A stretch of DNA of 36,083 nt from Podochytrium sp. JEL0797 (lineage: Eukaryota > Chytridiomycota > Chytridiomycetes > Chytridiales > Chytriomycetaceae), in NCBI GenBank assembly GCA_027596195.1, contig JADGJG010000152.1, forward strand, positions 1 through 36,083, read 5' to 3'. Position numbers and translations under genes: made by a program. Each line of letters begins with the position of its first letter. Position 1 is the first letter of the stretch. This document shows, one piece after another, positions 1 to 11,700 of this stretch. The notes under the pieces were generated by a model. That model was given only the letters and a program-made list of their open reading frames with translations, was not told the DNA's origin and did not search any database.

Positions 1-1
1 C

Positions 2-1195
2 ACCCTTGACGCTCTCAGTTATGAGCCACACGATCTGACCCAAGCCCACATGGTCACGATCATCACTTGTGACGGAGCCAAAATCGTTTTGGATTGGAAC
101 AACTGGAACATGATGAAAGTGGTCATCACTCTCCCCGGGTTCTACGAGGTGCACGGAAACAATGGTCTCTGCTCCGGAAAAGGAGATTACGCTGTCCCTA
201 TCGTAGACGACCACTTTCTCGGCAACTTTGTGTCCCGCACTCCATTCAACACCTTTTTGGGCACCGGAGTGAACATGATTGTTTCACCAGCAGTCGGTTT
301 CAGTGCCAAGGATTACACCACATGCACAGCTCACCCTCTCCTCCCCTTGCTCCCCATCTTGCCGAACGGTCCTCTTCCCTTCCCCGCTCCCTTCCCCCCG
401 CTTATTCCAGAAGGACCCAACTTCCACGGTCCAATCAACACAATTCCAATCAACCCACTTGCTCCTATCGGTCCCATTCCAGGTGGACCCATCCTCCTTC
501 CTGATCCTGGCTTCATCAAGAGCTCTGCCGACCAGACTATCGTCCCTCCCAATGCTGCTCCAGCGGTCATTCCAAACGCGGTGATTCCACCTGCCGCACT
601 TCCAATCGCGCCAATAATCAATGCTGCCATCCCACCAGCCATTTCGTCTACAACAGCTGGTGCCACCAAGAACGGGGCCGATAAGAGTGTCCCCGCTGCT
701 GACACGGTTGTTGTCGCGTCTACGGCTCCTGCGAAAGCCGTTCTGGCCGCTCCCGTCGCAGACGCAGTTGTCGCTGCCACGACTGTTTCCGCGCCTTCTA
801 CAGCCGCCCCAGCAGCGACAATTATTGCTGCCCCCACCGTCAGCATCTCCGCTCTCACCCCGGTGATCGCCGCAGCAGACCCAAGCGCCGTTCCCTCAGC
901 GACCCCTATCGTCCCTCTGCCTGCTGTTACTACTCAACCTGCTGCTCCTGCCGCGAATGCCGGAACACCCGTTTCTGCACCTGGCAACTACGAAGCTGCC
1001 CCTGGTGCTCCAGTCAATCCAATTGCCCCTGCTGCTCCAGCTGCCCCGGCCGCAGTTGTCGCGCCAGCAGCACCTTACAATGTTCCTGTGGTAGCTGCGG
1101 TCGTCCCCAATGCCAACAAAAACATTTTGGCCAACAGTGGCAGTATTTCTGTGGTTTCTCACGCAGCTCTGTTCGTCCTTGCGTGGCTGTTGTGA
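2..1195 (+). CDS. VWD-domain surface protein, family A, 5'-truncated by window edge
   Basis: The reading frame is open to the left edge, so the ATG at 50 is internal. This is the 3' end of a longer gene whose missing part is modelled by the paralogue at 13167. It holds the C-terminal half of a von Willebrand factor type D domain (ITCDGAKIVLDWNNW, then an LPGFYE...GLCSGKGDY segment typical of VWD). Next comes a Pro-rich hinge with the motif DPGFIKSSADQ, about 200 residues of Ala/Pro/Val-rich low-complexity sequence, and a hydrophobic C-terminus ending LFVLAWLL after a Ser/Gly/Asn stretch. That ending looks like a GPI-anchor signal. The VWD fold is recognised from family knowledge; surface anchoring and an adhesive role are inferred. 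Unlike the right-hand A copy, this one has no stop codon or frameshift in the visible part. Confidence 0.75.
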   Translation, partial: TLDALSYEPHDLTQAHMVTIITCDGAKIVLDWNNWNMMKVVITLPGFYEVHGNNGLCSGKGDYAVPIVDDHFLGNFVSRTPFNTFLGTGVNMIVSPAVGFSAKDYTTCTAHPLLPLLPILPNGPLPFPAPFPPLIPEGPNFHGPINTIPINPLAPIGPIPGGPILLPDPGFIKSSADQTIVPPNAAPAVIPNAVIPPAALPIAPIINAAIPPAISSTTAGATKNGADKSVPAADTVVVASTAPAKAVLAAPVADAVVAATTVSAPSTAAPAATIIAAPTVSISALTPVIAAADPSAVPSATPIVPLPAVTTQPAAPAANAGTPVSAPGNYEAAPGAPVNPIAPAAPAAPAAVVAPAAPYNVPVVAAVVPNANKNILANSGSISVVSHAALFVLAWLL

Positions 1196-1655
1196 AAGTT
1201 GACTTCTCCTTTCAATTCTTTCTTTTTTATTTTTTACATAATTTATCTGGGTTTTAGTTTGCAAGTTGAGGTTTTAATAATACTGAATTATAATTCGAGC
1301 TGCGTTAAGAATGATATGGCCGTGGTTGCCAAAATAATACGCTGCGTGCAATTGCTTTGGAACGCCGGTTGCCACCGGCCTGCGGCCGCCATGCCTAACA
1401 ATTACCAGGCTGCACCATACTCGATCGCCACTCTTACTTAAAATAGGGGGTAGCGCTGTGCTGGGTGGAAACGCATTTTTTAATGTTTAAATTCAGCGAG
1501 GTGATAACTCTGAAACGGGCTTCTCCGGCGAATTCATTCACGCCTATTTGGCCGACTCCGAGAAGCGCATGAAGGTTGATTTGGCCACCAAAGCCTAGAC
1601 CTTTTTATTTTCCACATCAGATTTGTGGAATTTGGAATGGGAACCGCAAAACAAA
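1196..1655. other. intergenic, family A 3' flank / family B pseudogene upstream region
   Basis: No convincing gene is seen in these 460 bases. The first 130 bases are AT-rich and probably hold the 3' UTR and polyadenylation region of the preceding gene. No TATAAA box lies within 60 bases of the following ATG, unlike the intact B copy, which has one at 16433. Confidence 0.5.
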
Positions 1656-3020
1656 ATGCATTTCACTGCTCTCACTCTCCTCTCCAGTCTTCTGTCTCAT
1701 GTCGCTATGGCGCAAGGTCAAGATTGTACCGGTGCCGCTTCTGCATTCGTCGTCAACCCACCTGCCTTGAGCTACGAATCCTCCGTCGGCGGCGGCACAT
1801 CCACAGTTGATTGGCCAAGAAACCTCAAGGCATGGTCCGCGCCGCGTTCAAGCTGACTGAATTGCAAATGAACACCCCCATCACGTCTTTCTCGCCAGAG
1901 AACTGGGCCACTCCTCAGACGGTGACCATCACGGCAGATGTGGGCGCACTCGACGCGGCGGTCAACTCGATCGAGGTCAATATCGACGCTCCTTGTGCAG
2001 TCAATATCGACAGATGCACGGCTTCTTACCCCTTCACCCACACTGATGGAGGCGTCAACGGAGGAAATGGCGATGGTAGTGATGGTGTCACATGTACCAT
2101 TAATGGGGATCCCATTTTCACGAGCTTTGGAGGTGAGACCTTTAACTTCATCGGTGAAGGTGAAGCCACCATCACCACTAAAAACGGAGTTTCAGTTGTT
2201 ATGGACTCTGCTAATTGGATGGCCACCATCACCGTCCCTGCCACTACCATCACGGCTCCTGACTTTGGTGGGAGTACTGGTCTTTGTTTCGGACTGGGTG
2301 ACGGTAACTGGAAGGTTCCCGAGCAGGATGACAACATCATGGGCAACTTCGTGAAGGGATCCTTGTCGCCGTTTACCCAATATTTGGGACCGGGTGTCGC
2401 CATGAACGTTTCGGCAGCAATCGGATTCGGCCCCAACGATTACACTACATGCTTGGCGAAACCAGCGTCGGACCGATCTTTGCTGCAGCTGGCCCAATCG
2501 TTGTTCCCGCCGGACCCATCGCACCCTTAGTCGACCCTAGTTTGAACAAGAGCTCTGCGGATCAACCACCCGCTGGAGTTCCTGCTGCCGTTGTTCCGGC
2601 TGCTGGTGGTGCTGCGGCTCCTCTTTTGCGCGCTGTGCCGGCTCCGCGCGCTGTTGTAGCTCCAGTTGCAGTTGCTGCTGTCCCAGTCTCGACCACCCCA
2701 ATTGCTACTGCTCCAGTAGCTGCCGCCCCAGTTGCTGTCGCCCCAGTTGCTGCTGCCATTTAATTGTCCCTGCTACTCCTCCTACTCCCGCTCACACTTC
2801 CGCAGCTGTCAACGACCAAGTTGCTCCTGCTGCTTCAGCCCATCCAATCGCCCCTGCTTCTCCAGTTGCCCCGGCCGCAGCTATCGCGCCAGCGGCACCT
2901 TACAATGCTCCTGCAGCTGCTGCAGTCGCCCCCAATGCCAACAAAAACATTTTGTACAGCAGAGGTAGTGTTGCCGTGGGATCTCATGTTGTTCTGTTCG
3001 TTCTTGCGTGGTTGTTGTAA
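1656..3020 (+). pseudogene. decayed VWD surface-protein gene, family B
   Basis: The 5' end matches the intact B gene at 16485 almost codon for codon: signal peptide MHFTALT..., then a Ser/Thr-rich beta-sandwich segment with NWATPQTVTITA. The frame is broken at least three times: one base missing near 1808, a shift between about 2457 and 2485, and another around the TAA at 2761-2763. At about 2160 roughly 270 bases present in the intact copy are absent, including its whole intron and much of the first half of the VWD domain, and the VWD signature GDPHF reads GDPIF. The tail resumes in a third frame to a TAA at 3018-3020. That tail (…NANKNIL…LFVLAWLL) resembles family A rather than family B. 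Frameshifts alone could be assembly errors, but the internal deletion argues for real decay. Confidence 0.8.
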
Positions 3021-3349
3021 AACATATTGGAGTCATGTTGCACTTATTTTTATGTAATTCATTTTTATAGGTGGGTGTTACTTTTTAACGTTTTAAGTTT
3101 TGAAGCGCAAATATTTTGTAAATATTTTGTTAGTGAAGTTTTGATTTGGTTGAAATTCTAGTTTACGCGGGTGAGGTGGCGCTGCCAGAGTGTGGGTGAC
3201 GCGTGTCCTGTCATCTCGGTTCCGGCCAAATTCTATTCTCACTTTGACTCGCGATTCCTATCACTCAAAACGAGTTTGAACTTAGCCCCTTTGCTTATAA
3301 CCCGCCGGGTGCCCCACACTCATGGTAGACCACCGACACACAACAAGAA
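3021..3349. other. intergenic, promoter region of the phosphate carrier
   Basis: This stretch is AT-rich up to about 3160 and then more balanced in base composition. No gene, RNA or repeat was recognised. It presumably holds the 3' flank of the pseudogene and the promoter and 5' UTR of the gene starting at 3350. Confidence 0.4.
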
Positions 3350-4351
3350 ATGAACGTCGAAGTTAGAACCCACGCCCCATTCACCGCGTCGTACTTTGCC
3401 AAGAGTGCACTCGCCGGAGGACTCTGCTGCAGTCTCACACACGCTGTCATGACACCAGTCGACGTTGTCAAGACAAGAATCCAGCTTGAACCAGCCGTGT
3501 ACAATGAGGGAATGTTGGGTGCGTTTCGCAGAATCATCGCGATGGAAGGCGCTGCGACTTTGCTGACTGGACTCTGCCCAACTGTTGTCGGGTATGCTGT
3601 TCAAGGAGCGTTTAAGTTTGGTTGTTTTGAACTCCTCAAGGTATTGTAAAATTCGCGTGTACGTAAAACTCAAACAACAGACTCAAACAAAAATCACCAG
3701 GTCCAAGCTGTCGATTATCTCGGTACCGAAACCGCCTACAAGAACCGAGTTGCAATTTACCTTGCCGCCGGGGCCGGTGCCGAGTTTGTTGCCGACGTGT
3801 TCTTGACCCCACTCGAAGCCGCGCGAATCCACCTCGTTTCGAACCCCAAGTTTGCAACTGGTCTCGCTGACGCGTCCGTAAAGATTTGGAAGCACGACGG
3901 TCTCATCAAGGGATTTTATTCCGGGTTCGGCCCCATCTTGTTCAAACAGATTCCATACACGATGGTCGCGTTTTTGGTTCAGGGTCTTGCAGCGGAAGAA
4001 ATCTACACGCTCATGCGCAAGAGACCCAATCAAGTGTCGAGCCAAACCAACCTGGGCGTTTCGATGGTGTCCGGAGTCATCGCGGGAGTAGCGTCTGCAG
4101 TCGTTTCCCACCCAGCAGACACTTTGCTCTCGCTGGTCAACAAGGACGGAGCAGGGGGCAATGGGTCCATCACTTCTCGTTTGATCAACATTGCCAGACA
4201 AACTGGATTCAAGAAGCTCGCGCTGGATGGACTCGGACCGCGTGCTGTGATGGTCGGGCTTATGGCAGCGGGGCAATTCGCCGTGTTTGATTCTCTGATG
4301 GCAGGAGTGGGAGCTGAAAAGTTTATATTTGTTGATCCATCCGCATCGTAA
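3350..4351 (+). CDS. MIR1: mitochondrial phosphate carrier (SLC25A3/Mir1 type)
   Basis: Two exons, 3350-3640 and 3701-4351, with a 60-nt GT-AG intron, give 313 residues, the usual size for the family. The protein imports inorganic phosphate (with protons) across the inner mitochondrial membrane for ATP synthesis. Three carrier repeats are visible with signature motifs PVDVVKTR (about residue 37), PLEAARIH and HPADTLLSLVNK. The last two, together with GFGPILFKQIPYTM, are characteristic of phosphate carriers and especially of the yeast Mir1 branch. The start codon follows a purine-rich context and gives a short N-terminus without a long presequence. The gene converges on the LRR gene, with 24 bases between the stop codons. 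The intron places the phase exactly (…FELLK / VQAVDYLG…). Confidence 0.93.
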
Positions 4352-4355
4352 AGTA

Positions 4356-4361
4356 AATAAA
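4356..4361 (+). terminator. possible polyadenylation signal AATAAA of the phosphate carrier
   Basis: A perfect AATAAA begins 5 bases after the stop codon of the carrier, in the 24-base gap before the convergent gene. The transcripts of the two convergent genes probably overlap here. Assignment rests on the hexamer alone. Confidence 0.4.
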
Positions 4362-4375
4362 TATGTAAATAACAA

Positions 4376-5700
4376 TTAAATCTGGACGCGACCATTCTGC
4401 CAGAACGAATCGTCTGAAAGCTCACGATTCCCGCTAAAGTCACATCGCCACAGCTTGATCAACCTGTTCAACTCAACCGGCACGCTCCCCGTCAACGCAT
4501 TGTTCTCCAACGACAGCACCTCCAGGTTGGAAAGCTTCGCGAGCTCTTGTGGAATGTTCCCCACCAACCCACTGTCGGACGCGAAAATGCAGCACAGCTG
4601 AGAAAGATTTCCAAACGTCGGAGGAATCTTGGAAGCCAATAATGGATTGCGAGACAGATTGAGCCCTTCGAGGCTGCACAGGTTTCCCAGCTCCGAGGGG
4701 ATCGGCCCCGAAATGTTGCAATCGGAAACGCAGAAGTAAACCAGGTTCTTGAGATTTCCCAGCTCGGAAGGAAGGGCGCCGCTCAGATTCTTGTTGCTTG
4801 CCAGAGAGAGATTCTCCAACTTGCTCAAGTGGCCCAGCTCTGCGGGAATGCAACCCTCGAGACGATTGCTGTCCAAAGTCAGCCGAACAAGATGTTCCAA
4901 CTTGCCAATCGAGGCTGGAATCTTCGACGTGATCTTGTTGAACGACAGATCCACTGTATAGAATCGGTCAAGAAAATTTGCTTCTATTTGTAAAACTCAC
5001 AAATCTGCAAAGACGACAGGTTGCCGATCGAATCCGGAATAGTTCCAACAAGTGAGCAAGACGCGAGAGTAAGCTCCACCAGATGCGTGTTGAAAGTCAG
5101 CGCGATCGGAATCGAACAGTGCAGCTCCAAATCCGCCTGGATATACTGGGTTTCACCAACCGTGCCCCAGGAAATCTTGCGCAACTGACTCCAGTGCATC
5201 TGAGAATGCGCAATCTGGTATGTCTTGGGAGCATGCAAACACAATCGGTCCATGTCAGTCGGCTCGAGTGACTCCGCACGACCCCTCGCTGAAAAGGGGG
5301 CGAATCGCGCAATGTTCATTCTTGCAAACGAGTTGCATTCGATCGCGGTGCGGAAGGACGAAGAGAGTCTGCGCAGTTTCCACACTTGTGTGGGATGAAT
5401 CCAGCTCAAGAATTCCCAGGCGACTTCGACGGGAACACTGGTGATGTGGGTGGAGTGATTCGCGTTGTTCTGGAGTCGCTGAAGTTGGTGCGAGAGATGT
5501 TGGCGAATCAGCGAGAACTGTGATTGCAGTGAGTGCAGGGAAGAGCGCAGGCAGTCGATGCGAACGGTGGCGGAGCTCTGAGTCTGGCGAAGCGCGAGAA
5601 GGTCTTGTTGGGCGGCTAGAAGGTCCAGCTGCGTTTGGAACGCGTTGCACGGAGAGGCAACGAGTGCGCGAACAGTATCGATCGTATGTTGCTCATTCAT
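4376..5700 (-). CDS. F-box-like protein with plant-type leucine-rich repeats
   Basis: Exons 5700-5001 and 4953-4376 (47-nt intron) encode 425 residues. The N-terminus (about 15-90) is rich in Leu/Gln with heptad spacing, suggesting a coiled coil. An F-box-like segment follows (ITSVPVEVAWEFLSWI, about 90-140). From about residue 215 there are eight or so leucine-rich repeats of the LxLxxNxLxGxIPxxLGNL type that is common in plants and expanded in chytrids. The splice joins …LQI to LDLSFNKI inside one repeat, which supports the model. There is no signal peptide or membrane segment, so an intracellular role is likely. The F-box call is tentative. If correct, the protein would be a substrate-recognition subunit of an SCF-type ubiquitin ligase; otherwise only an LRR protein-binding scaffold can be claimed. 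Confidence 0.8.
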
Positions 5701-5908
5701 TTTGAGGTTGTTTTCTGAAAGGTTGAGTCACAAGGGTGGGAAAAAACGCCAAGATGACCATTACAAATCGATGTTGTAAATAAATAAATACAACTTCTAT
5801 CTTTCCTCGCCGCTTGAAGCTCCGCTTTCAGAGGAATTCATTCCTATTATTATTGTAAATTGAAAGAGAGAGAGAAGGAACAAAAATAAATCCCAAATCA
5901 TCAACTCA

Positions 5909-8272
5909 TCAACCCCTCCGCGAGCCACCCCCCCGCTGTTTTTGCTGCTCCATAATAATCTCTTCCTGCCCAATCCCCGGAGTCGGCACGACTCTCGTCC
6001 TCTCCATATTTTTCCCGGAAACCATCAAAGCCTCGACACCACTCGTTTCAGCTCGAGAAACAGAACGCGGATACATTGGAGAAACGAGTCTCGTGCTTGG
6101 CCCACCTGCCGTCGTGTTGGGACGCAGATTGTATCGCGCCTGGTTCGGTTGAGAGTATTGAGAAGGCTGGGTGGCCGGTTTGGAGGAATACACGTAGTTT
6201 TTGGACCCGGATGCTGCCGTTGTTTGTGGATACCCGACAGCGGGCTCGGGAGTTCGAGTGGAAGGCAACGGAGTGTTTGTGCGCCACTGATCAGGAGAAG
6301 AAGGGTGATAATTCTGCAGCCACCCCCCAGACGGTTAGAGAGGTTCTGACAACAAAAATTTTAAATTTCACTCACCTTTGCAAATCCCGCACTCGGAACA
6401 CTTCCACCAACCACCTCTCGCTTCGTAGCAGCAATCTGTTTACGTGGCTGAACAGGAACAGCATACCCTGCATAAACACCTCCACCTCCTTCCGCATATT
6501 CGGGGGGGTCCATGGTAGTCATATTCATAGCCGCCGTTGCCAGCGTAACAGAGTTTTCGGCAGGATAATACGCGCGTTGCTGCACTTCCACTGCTTGATT
6601 ATACTCTTCGTTATCGTCTTCCATGGTAATGGACCCCATATCCGTCTCCAAGTCTTCCTCATTATCAACGACCATCAAATCCGCACTGCGTGACTGTTTG
6701 CCATTAATACGCGAGACGGCAGCATTCAACTGCTCCAAAGACACTCGCGTCTGTGCAGAAACAGCTTCGGAGGCCGGATACCTTTGCGAAGTGGGGAACG
6801 TGGCCGGTTTGAGCATGGAAATCTCACCCGAGAGAATCGTGGCCGGGTGCATTCTCCAGAGCTTCGATTGCATGCTTTGGAGATAGTTTTGCTGCGGTCC
6901 GACGACGGAGCCTGGTCGAAGGACGCGTAGCAAACCAATTACTTCAGAGGCTGTGAACTTGTAATGTTTCATGAGGTAGCACGCAATCAATGTTCCCGTT
7001 CTTCCCAGCCCAGCTTTGCAGTGAACCGCGATGACGCCTGAGAAGTCGTACATGCGCAATCAGAAATTATTCAAAAAAACAATAGCAAGCGTGTCGGGCC
7101 CACCTGGCGTGCTTTCACACAAATCCAAAAACCGTTTCAAAATCCCTTCAGGGGGTGTCGTTCCATCCGGAAAGTACAACTCAACATGCTCAATCCCCGC
7201 ATCACAAATCTTTTTCTTTTCATACGTCTTGTTGTTCAACCGCACCATGGTCGTGGTACCCCTGTCTTTCAGGAGTTGCACGAGATCGTCCATTTTGTAG
7301 GCAGGTTGGAACAGCTTTTTGGCACTTCCGGGAGTCTTGTACCCGTACCTTTCCGATTTTTTTGGTTTAGCTTTCATGACAAGCGTCTTTGAATCAATTT
7401 ACATTTGCCCCGCATACGCAGCCGGCACATTGAACGCATCATCCCTCGGACAAGCGAGCGCAATAAACTTGTCAGTAATCCAATTCAAATCGCCATGCTC
7501 GACTTTTTCGTAAAACTCGTATTCGACGGGATCCAAGCGCTCGATATGCAACAATCCCAGATTGAGCGCTTTATAGAGTCCCCGGAGACAATCCGTGATT
7601 GTGATGTGGTACGTGGCGGCTCCGTATCCAGCGTCACGGTAGGGGAGGAAGGGCGGGTTGACGCCGACGAGGGGCTGGAAGGCTTCTTCGGGTTTTTTCT
7701 TTTGAACCAACAACTGTGTGTTGGTGGAAGGGATTTCCCAAAATGGGGTTAGCCATTGCTGTAGACCAAATTATCCCCTCCTTACCATATACGCGCACAT
7801 GAAAAACGCGGCATTGGCGCGCTTATCGCTCTCCGAAGACGAATACAAGCAAATCTTTTTACTCTTCAACAGCGGATTCTACACCCCCCAAAAAGAAAAT
7901 AATTTCAGAAATGATTCAAAAAATACTGAAAATGGGAGACCGATGCTTCCTTACATTCAGCTTCTCCCTCATAATCTCACAAAACCGAATCACATGCGCC
8001 AAACTATTCGGGCCGAAATCCGAGTAGAAATTGATATAAACCAGCGTGTTGTCCACAGAGAAATAATGAACAGATTGCGTCTGCTGCGGAGCCTGCGTCA
8101 ACCACGTGTAATAGAGTCGATCTAAAAAATTGGGGGCACACGCAAATCGTTTTAGCGTTTCAAGTTTCGATCCCTGTCGACTCGAAACACCTTTGATAAA
8201 CTCTCGCGCGTGGCCCAAGGGGTTATACGAAATAGCAGAAGGGTTGTTCATTTTGATTGTGGAATACGGCAT
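5909..8272 (-). CDS. CDC14: Cdc14-type dual-specificity protein phosphatase
   Basis: Six exons on the minus strand (8272-7955, 7878-7786, 7713-7403, 7348-7104, 7037-6376, 6313-5909) give 677 residues, with all phases consistent. Cdc14 removes phosphate from CDK sites and drives mitotic exit and cytokinesis. The N-terminal domain has [20 protein letters not shown]. The catalytic domain has [32 protein letters not shown] (the CX5R loop, catalytic Cys about residue 327) and [14 protein letters not shown], all diagnostic. The intron before the catalytic loop restores ESTPGVIAVHC exactly as in other Cdc14s. The 54-nt intron at 7349-7402 has a CTAAAC branch site. The C-terminal 270 residues are low-complexity and basic (many Ser/Thr-Pro sites), as in yeast Cdc14, where this tail carries regulatory signals. 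An alternative start is the second Met, 7 codons downstream. Confidence 0.93.
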
Positions 8273-8407
8273 GAAAATCGGTCAAGTTCAGATTGGAGAA
8301 CAATGATCAAGGGACAAAAAAACTGGCATGAGAAACAATGTTTAGAGATCCAAAGGAAAGAAGATGTCGAGTATCTCCAACGCGTAAACGCGTTCAAACA
8401 TACACGT

Positions 8408-8493
8408 TGAAGGTGGGTGGGGGATCAGCACGGCACAAGAAAACGACAATTTTTTTCTTTGGAAATCTCTTTGCAAGGAGAAGAAAAGCGAAA

Positions 8494-8525
<32 letters not shown>

Positions 8526-8667
8526 GGGGGGCGGGGGGGGGGGGCGTGGCGGGGGGGGGGGGGGGGGGGGGGGCGCGGGGTGAAGGTGGGTGGGGGTAAC
8601 CCACGGCAAAACAAAAACCAAATTTTTTTCTTTGGAAACAACTTTGCAAAAAAAAAAAAAAAAAAAC

Positions 8668-8698
<31 letters not shown>

Positions 8699-8702
8699 AA
8701 AA
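8408..8702. repeat. duplicated GGTGGGTGGGGG segment with long homopolymers; possible assembly artefact
   Basis: Two related segments (8408-8477 and 8581-8648) share GAAGGTGGGTGGGGG, a CACGGCA core, an ATTTTTTTCTTTGGAAA run and CTTTGCAA, offset by 173 bases. The first is followed by an almost pure G tract (about 8494-8580, broken only by a few C, T and A). The second is followed by pure runs of A (8649-8666), C (about 8667-8688) and A again. A further CGGCAAAAC follows at about 8703. The whole 8273-8789 gap contains no gene. It lies between the CDC14 start and the 3' end of the next gene, so it includes the CDC14 promoter. Homopolymer block order like this is typical of a poorly resolved consensus, though a real G-rich minisatellite is possible. 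Confidence 0.75.
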
Positions 8703-8789
8703 CGGCAAAACCTCATTCTGAATTTCTAAACTCCCAGCAACTCCCCTTTTTTTACTCACTATTCTAAAACAAACAAAAAGTGTACTCAA

Positions 8790-11700
8790 TCACACAACCC
8801 TCCTCAAACACTGCAACCCCCTCACAACGCTCCCCCGTTCCCTCTGCACACCCACCAACAAGCACTCCTTCGCCTCCTCCACCCTCCCCACATCAACCTC
8901 CCCCCCACCCGCCCCCGTCTCCCACAACACCTCTCCCAAACCTTTCCAAGCATCCACTTCATACCCCCCAAAATGCGTCCCCACCCCTCCAATCCCACCT
9001 CCACTCCCACTCCCTTTCCCGTTCCAACACACCCGCGAGAACCAATACCGCGCCTCCGCGAGACTCTGCCCACTTTTTTCCTGATACATCCGTCCCAACA
9101 AAACCTGCGCAGCAACATGCGCCTCATCCAACGCAACACACACAAGCAACTCGTCAATCACCATCTCAATCGTCACCTTCTCTTCTTCCATCCCACTACT
9201 AGGTACAGGCGCACCCGAAAAGATTCTCGGCGCAGTGAGAACCGAAGAAGCCGGTGATCCTCCACCCTTCACAGGCGAAGCCGCAGATCCACGACGATCC
9301 GGGCTCAACGACGCTTGCTGCGCCACAACCGGCAAACTCGCACTCTTAATAGATCGCGACCCCGACGCGCCAGTACGATGCACCGTAAAAGTCGACTGAA
9401 CACTATTCTGCCGCGTCAACGGCGACGCAGCCCTCTCTTGTCCCGCAGGGGCGTATTTATCACTCGATACAGGAAGGTACTTTGCAAACGACGGAGCCGC
9501 AACAGGTTCCAAACTCGCTTGATACTTTGCCCGCTTCAACAACGCATTCTACCAAAAAAAAACACATCAACACCAACCCTCTTCCCCCCAAAAAAACAAC
9601 TCACCCCAAAACAAATATCCGCCAAAACCCGCCTCAAACTCCCCCCCGCAACCCCCCACCTCGCTCCCACCTCCCCCTCCTTTTTCCCCTCCCCTGCTTT
9701 CACCCTCGCAACACCTTTATCCAACCCCTGCCCACCCCCCCTCCCCTCAAACACCCCCGCCTCCCTCCCCCTCACCTTCGAATTCACCAAAATCCACCCC
9801 CGCGCAACCGCCTCCGCCTCCCGAACAGCCAACGCCGAGTCCCCAAACATCCCCAAATCACTATACACCCTCCCCGCCGCATTCCAAACAGCAACCTGCA
9901 AATCATACATCCGGAAACTGTAGCCAAAGAAAGGCGGACACGCCGCCGCAACATTCTCAGACCCACTCGTCGCAACTCGACTCCGCGCTGGATTCTCACT
10001 CGCCATACGATCACGGTGCGCCAGAGCTGGACTCCCACCACCACCCGCCACCCGAGCCGAGACAGACGAAGCCTCTGAACTCGCATACGAATATGCAACA
10101 GGTGTCGTCGCCACACCACCAGCACCCCCTCCCCCCGCAGCGACATCCAGCGCCTTCAAAAGCGGATTAAACATGCGTGAAAACAAGCTAAAAAGCGGCT
10201 GCAGCGCTTCAAGCGCAGCTTTGGGTCCAAGCGAGTGTTCGATGATGGCGAGGTGAGTGAGTTTGAGGCTATTGGAAGAGAATTAAAAAAATACAACTCT
10301 GAAACACCCCCCAAAACGGACAAAAAACTCACTTGAACAAATCCTCCTTCACCCTCCCCTCCACACCTTCCCACACAATCCACATCTCCTCTTCCCCCTC
10401 TGCAACAACCACCCCCGTCTGCACAGGCAACCCATCCAACCCTTCTTTCCATCCCGCCTCACAGACTTCCAGAGCTTGCGGATACTGCCGCAACGAGGTC
10501 AAGAGCAGCGCGAGTAGATGCCACGAAGACACAGGAGAAGAATTAAGACGGAGCGATTCTTGAATCGCCATAATCGCTTCAGAGATCTGATCAATAAAAC
10601 AAAATTGTCAGAGCCTCCTTCTCCCGCAGAAACACACAAACCTCTCCCATCTCCGCCCTCTGCACCGCCACCTGGTACAACACCTCCCACCCATCACCAA
10701 CCCTCTCTTTCGCCTGCACCAACGCTTTCAAAGCCTCCCCCTGAAACTTCCCTCGGTCCTCCAAACTAGGCACTTCCATCGCCACTTCGCCATATACAAC
10801 CCCTTTTAATCGATACACTTCGCTCCATAACGCGGCAGAGTCCGAGGCATGCCCCGTGGCGGTTTCGTGAGCGGTGAGGAGTTCGATCGCGTAATCAATG
10901 TACTCGCGCGCAGTGTCCAACTAAACCGCCCCCCCAAAAAAACTGTCAAAACTCACACAACACACGTCGACCCATAAAAAAACAACAAACTCACCATCCC
11001 CTCTCCCCCCAAACAAACCCTCACCCCCCCACACAAAACCCCCACAACATCCTCCACCCTTTCCCAACCGACCTCCCTCACTCCATGCCCCGCCAACTTC
11101 TCCGCCTCCCCCCGTCTCAGCCTATACACCCCCACATACGCCTTCACAGCCAACACCCCCTCCGTCACTTCCTCATCACTCGCCGAGTCGCACAAATGCG
11201 CCAAAAGGTCCACCCACGCATGCGAAAGGTGCCGCAACAGTGTGAAATTTTGGAACGTGTATTTCGTGCCACGATACATTGTCTATCCCACAAAAAAAAT
11301 CAACACACGCAAATCACACCACATAACAAAAAAGTCATACTCCTCACCTCAACAACCCGATATCCTCTTTCCACCACATCCCACACCCCCCTCCCTTCCC
11401 CCTCCCCACCACAACAACTCTCCACAACCCCCCACCACTCAAAACACTCCACAACCCTCGCCTCCCTCACCTTCATCAACCCCTCCTCCACCTCCCGCAC
11501 ACCACCATGTCCCCCTGCAAGAACCGGAAACGAACACACCGCCACAACCAAACTCTCATACAACGGCAATAAGGTCTGAAACGCCAGCACCACATCGTGT
11601 GAGAGGGTGGGCGGCATCAATACGGGCGAGGCGGAAACACCCGTGAATGGACTCACGACACCAAACGGGAACAGTTTCGTACCCGCGATGGTAGAGTGGC

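Noticed and set aside
331..858. 175-codon minus-strand ORF within the left VWD gene (and similar ones at 14258-15022 and 17881-18177)
   Set aside because: Antisense of Ala/Pro-rich coding sequence gives Gly/Ala-rich frames by default; no start context, splice signals or domain.
7399..7402. Stop codon TAA ending a CDC14 fragment
   Set aside because: It lies inside a 54-nt intron (GTAAAT donor, CTAAAC branch, AAAG acceptor) that keeps the frame, so the gene is not broken.
8338..8789. Gly-rich and Pro-rich ORFs
   Set aside because: They are translations of G, A and C homopolymers in a doubtful stretch of assembly.
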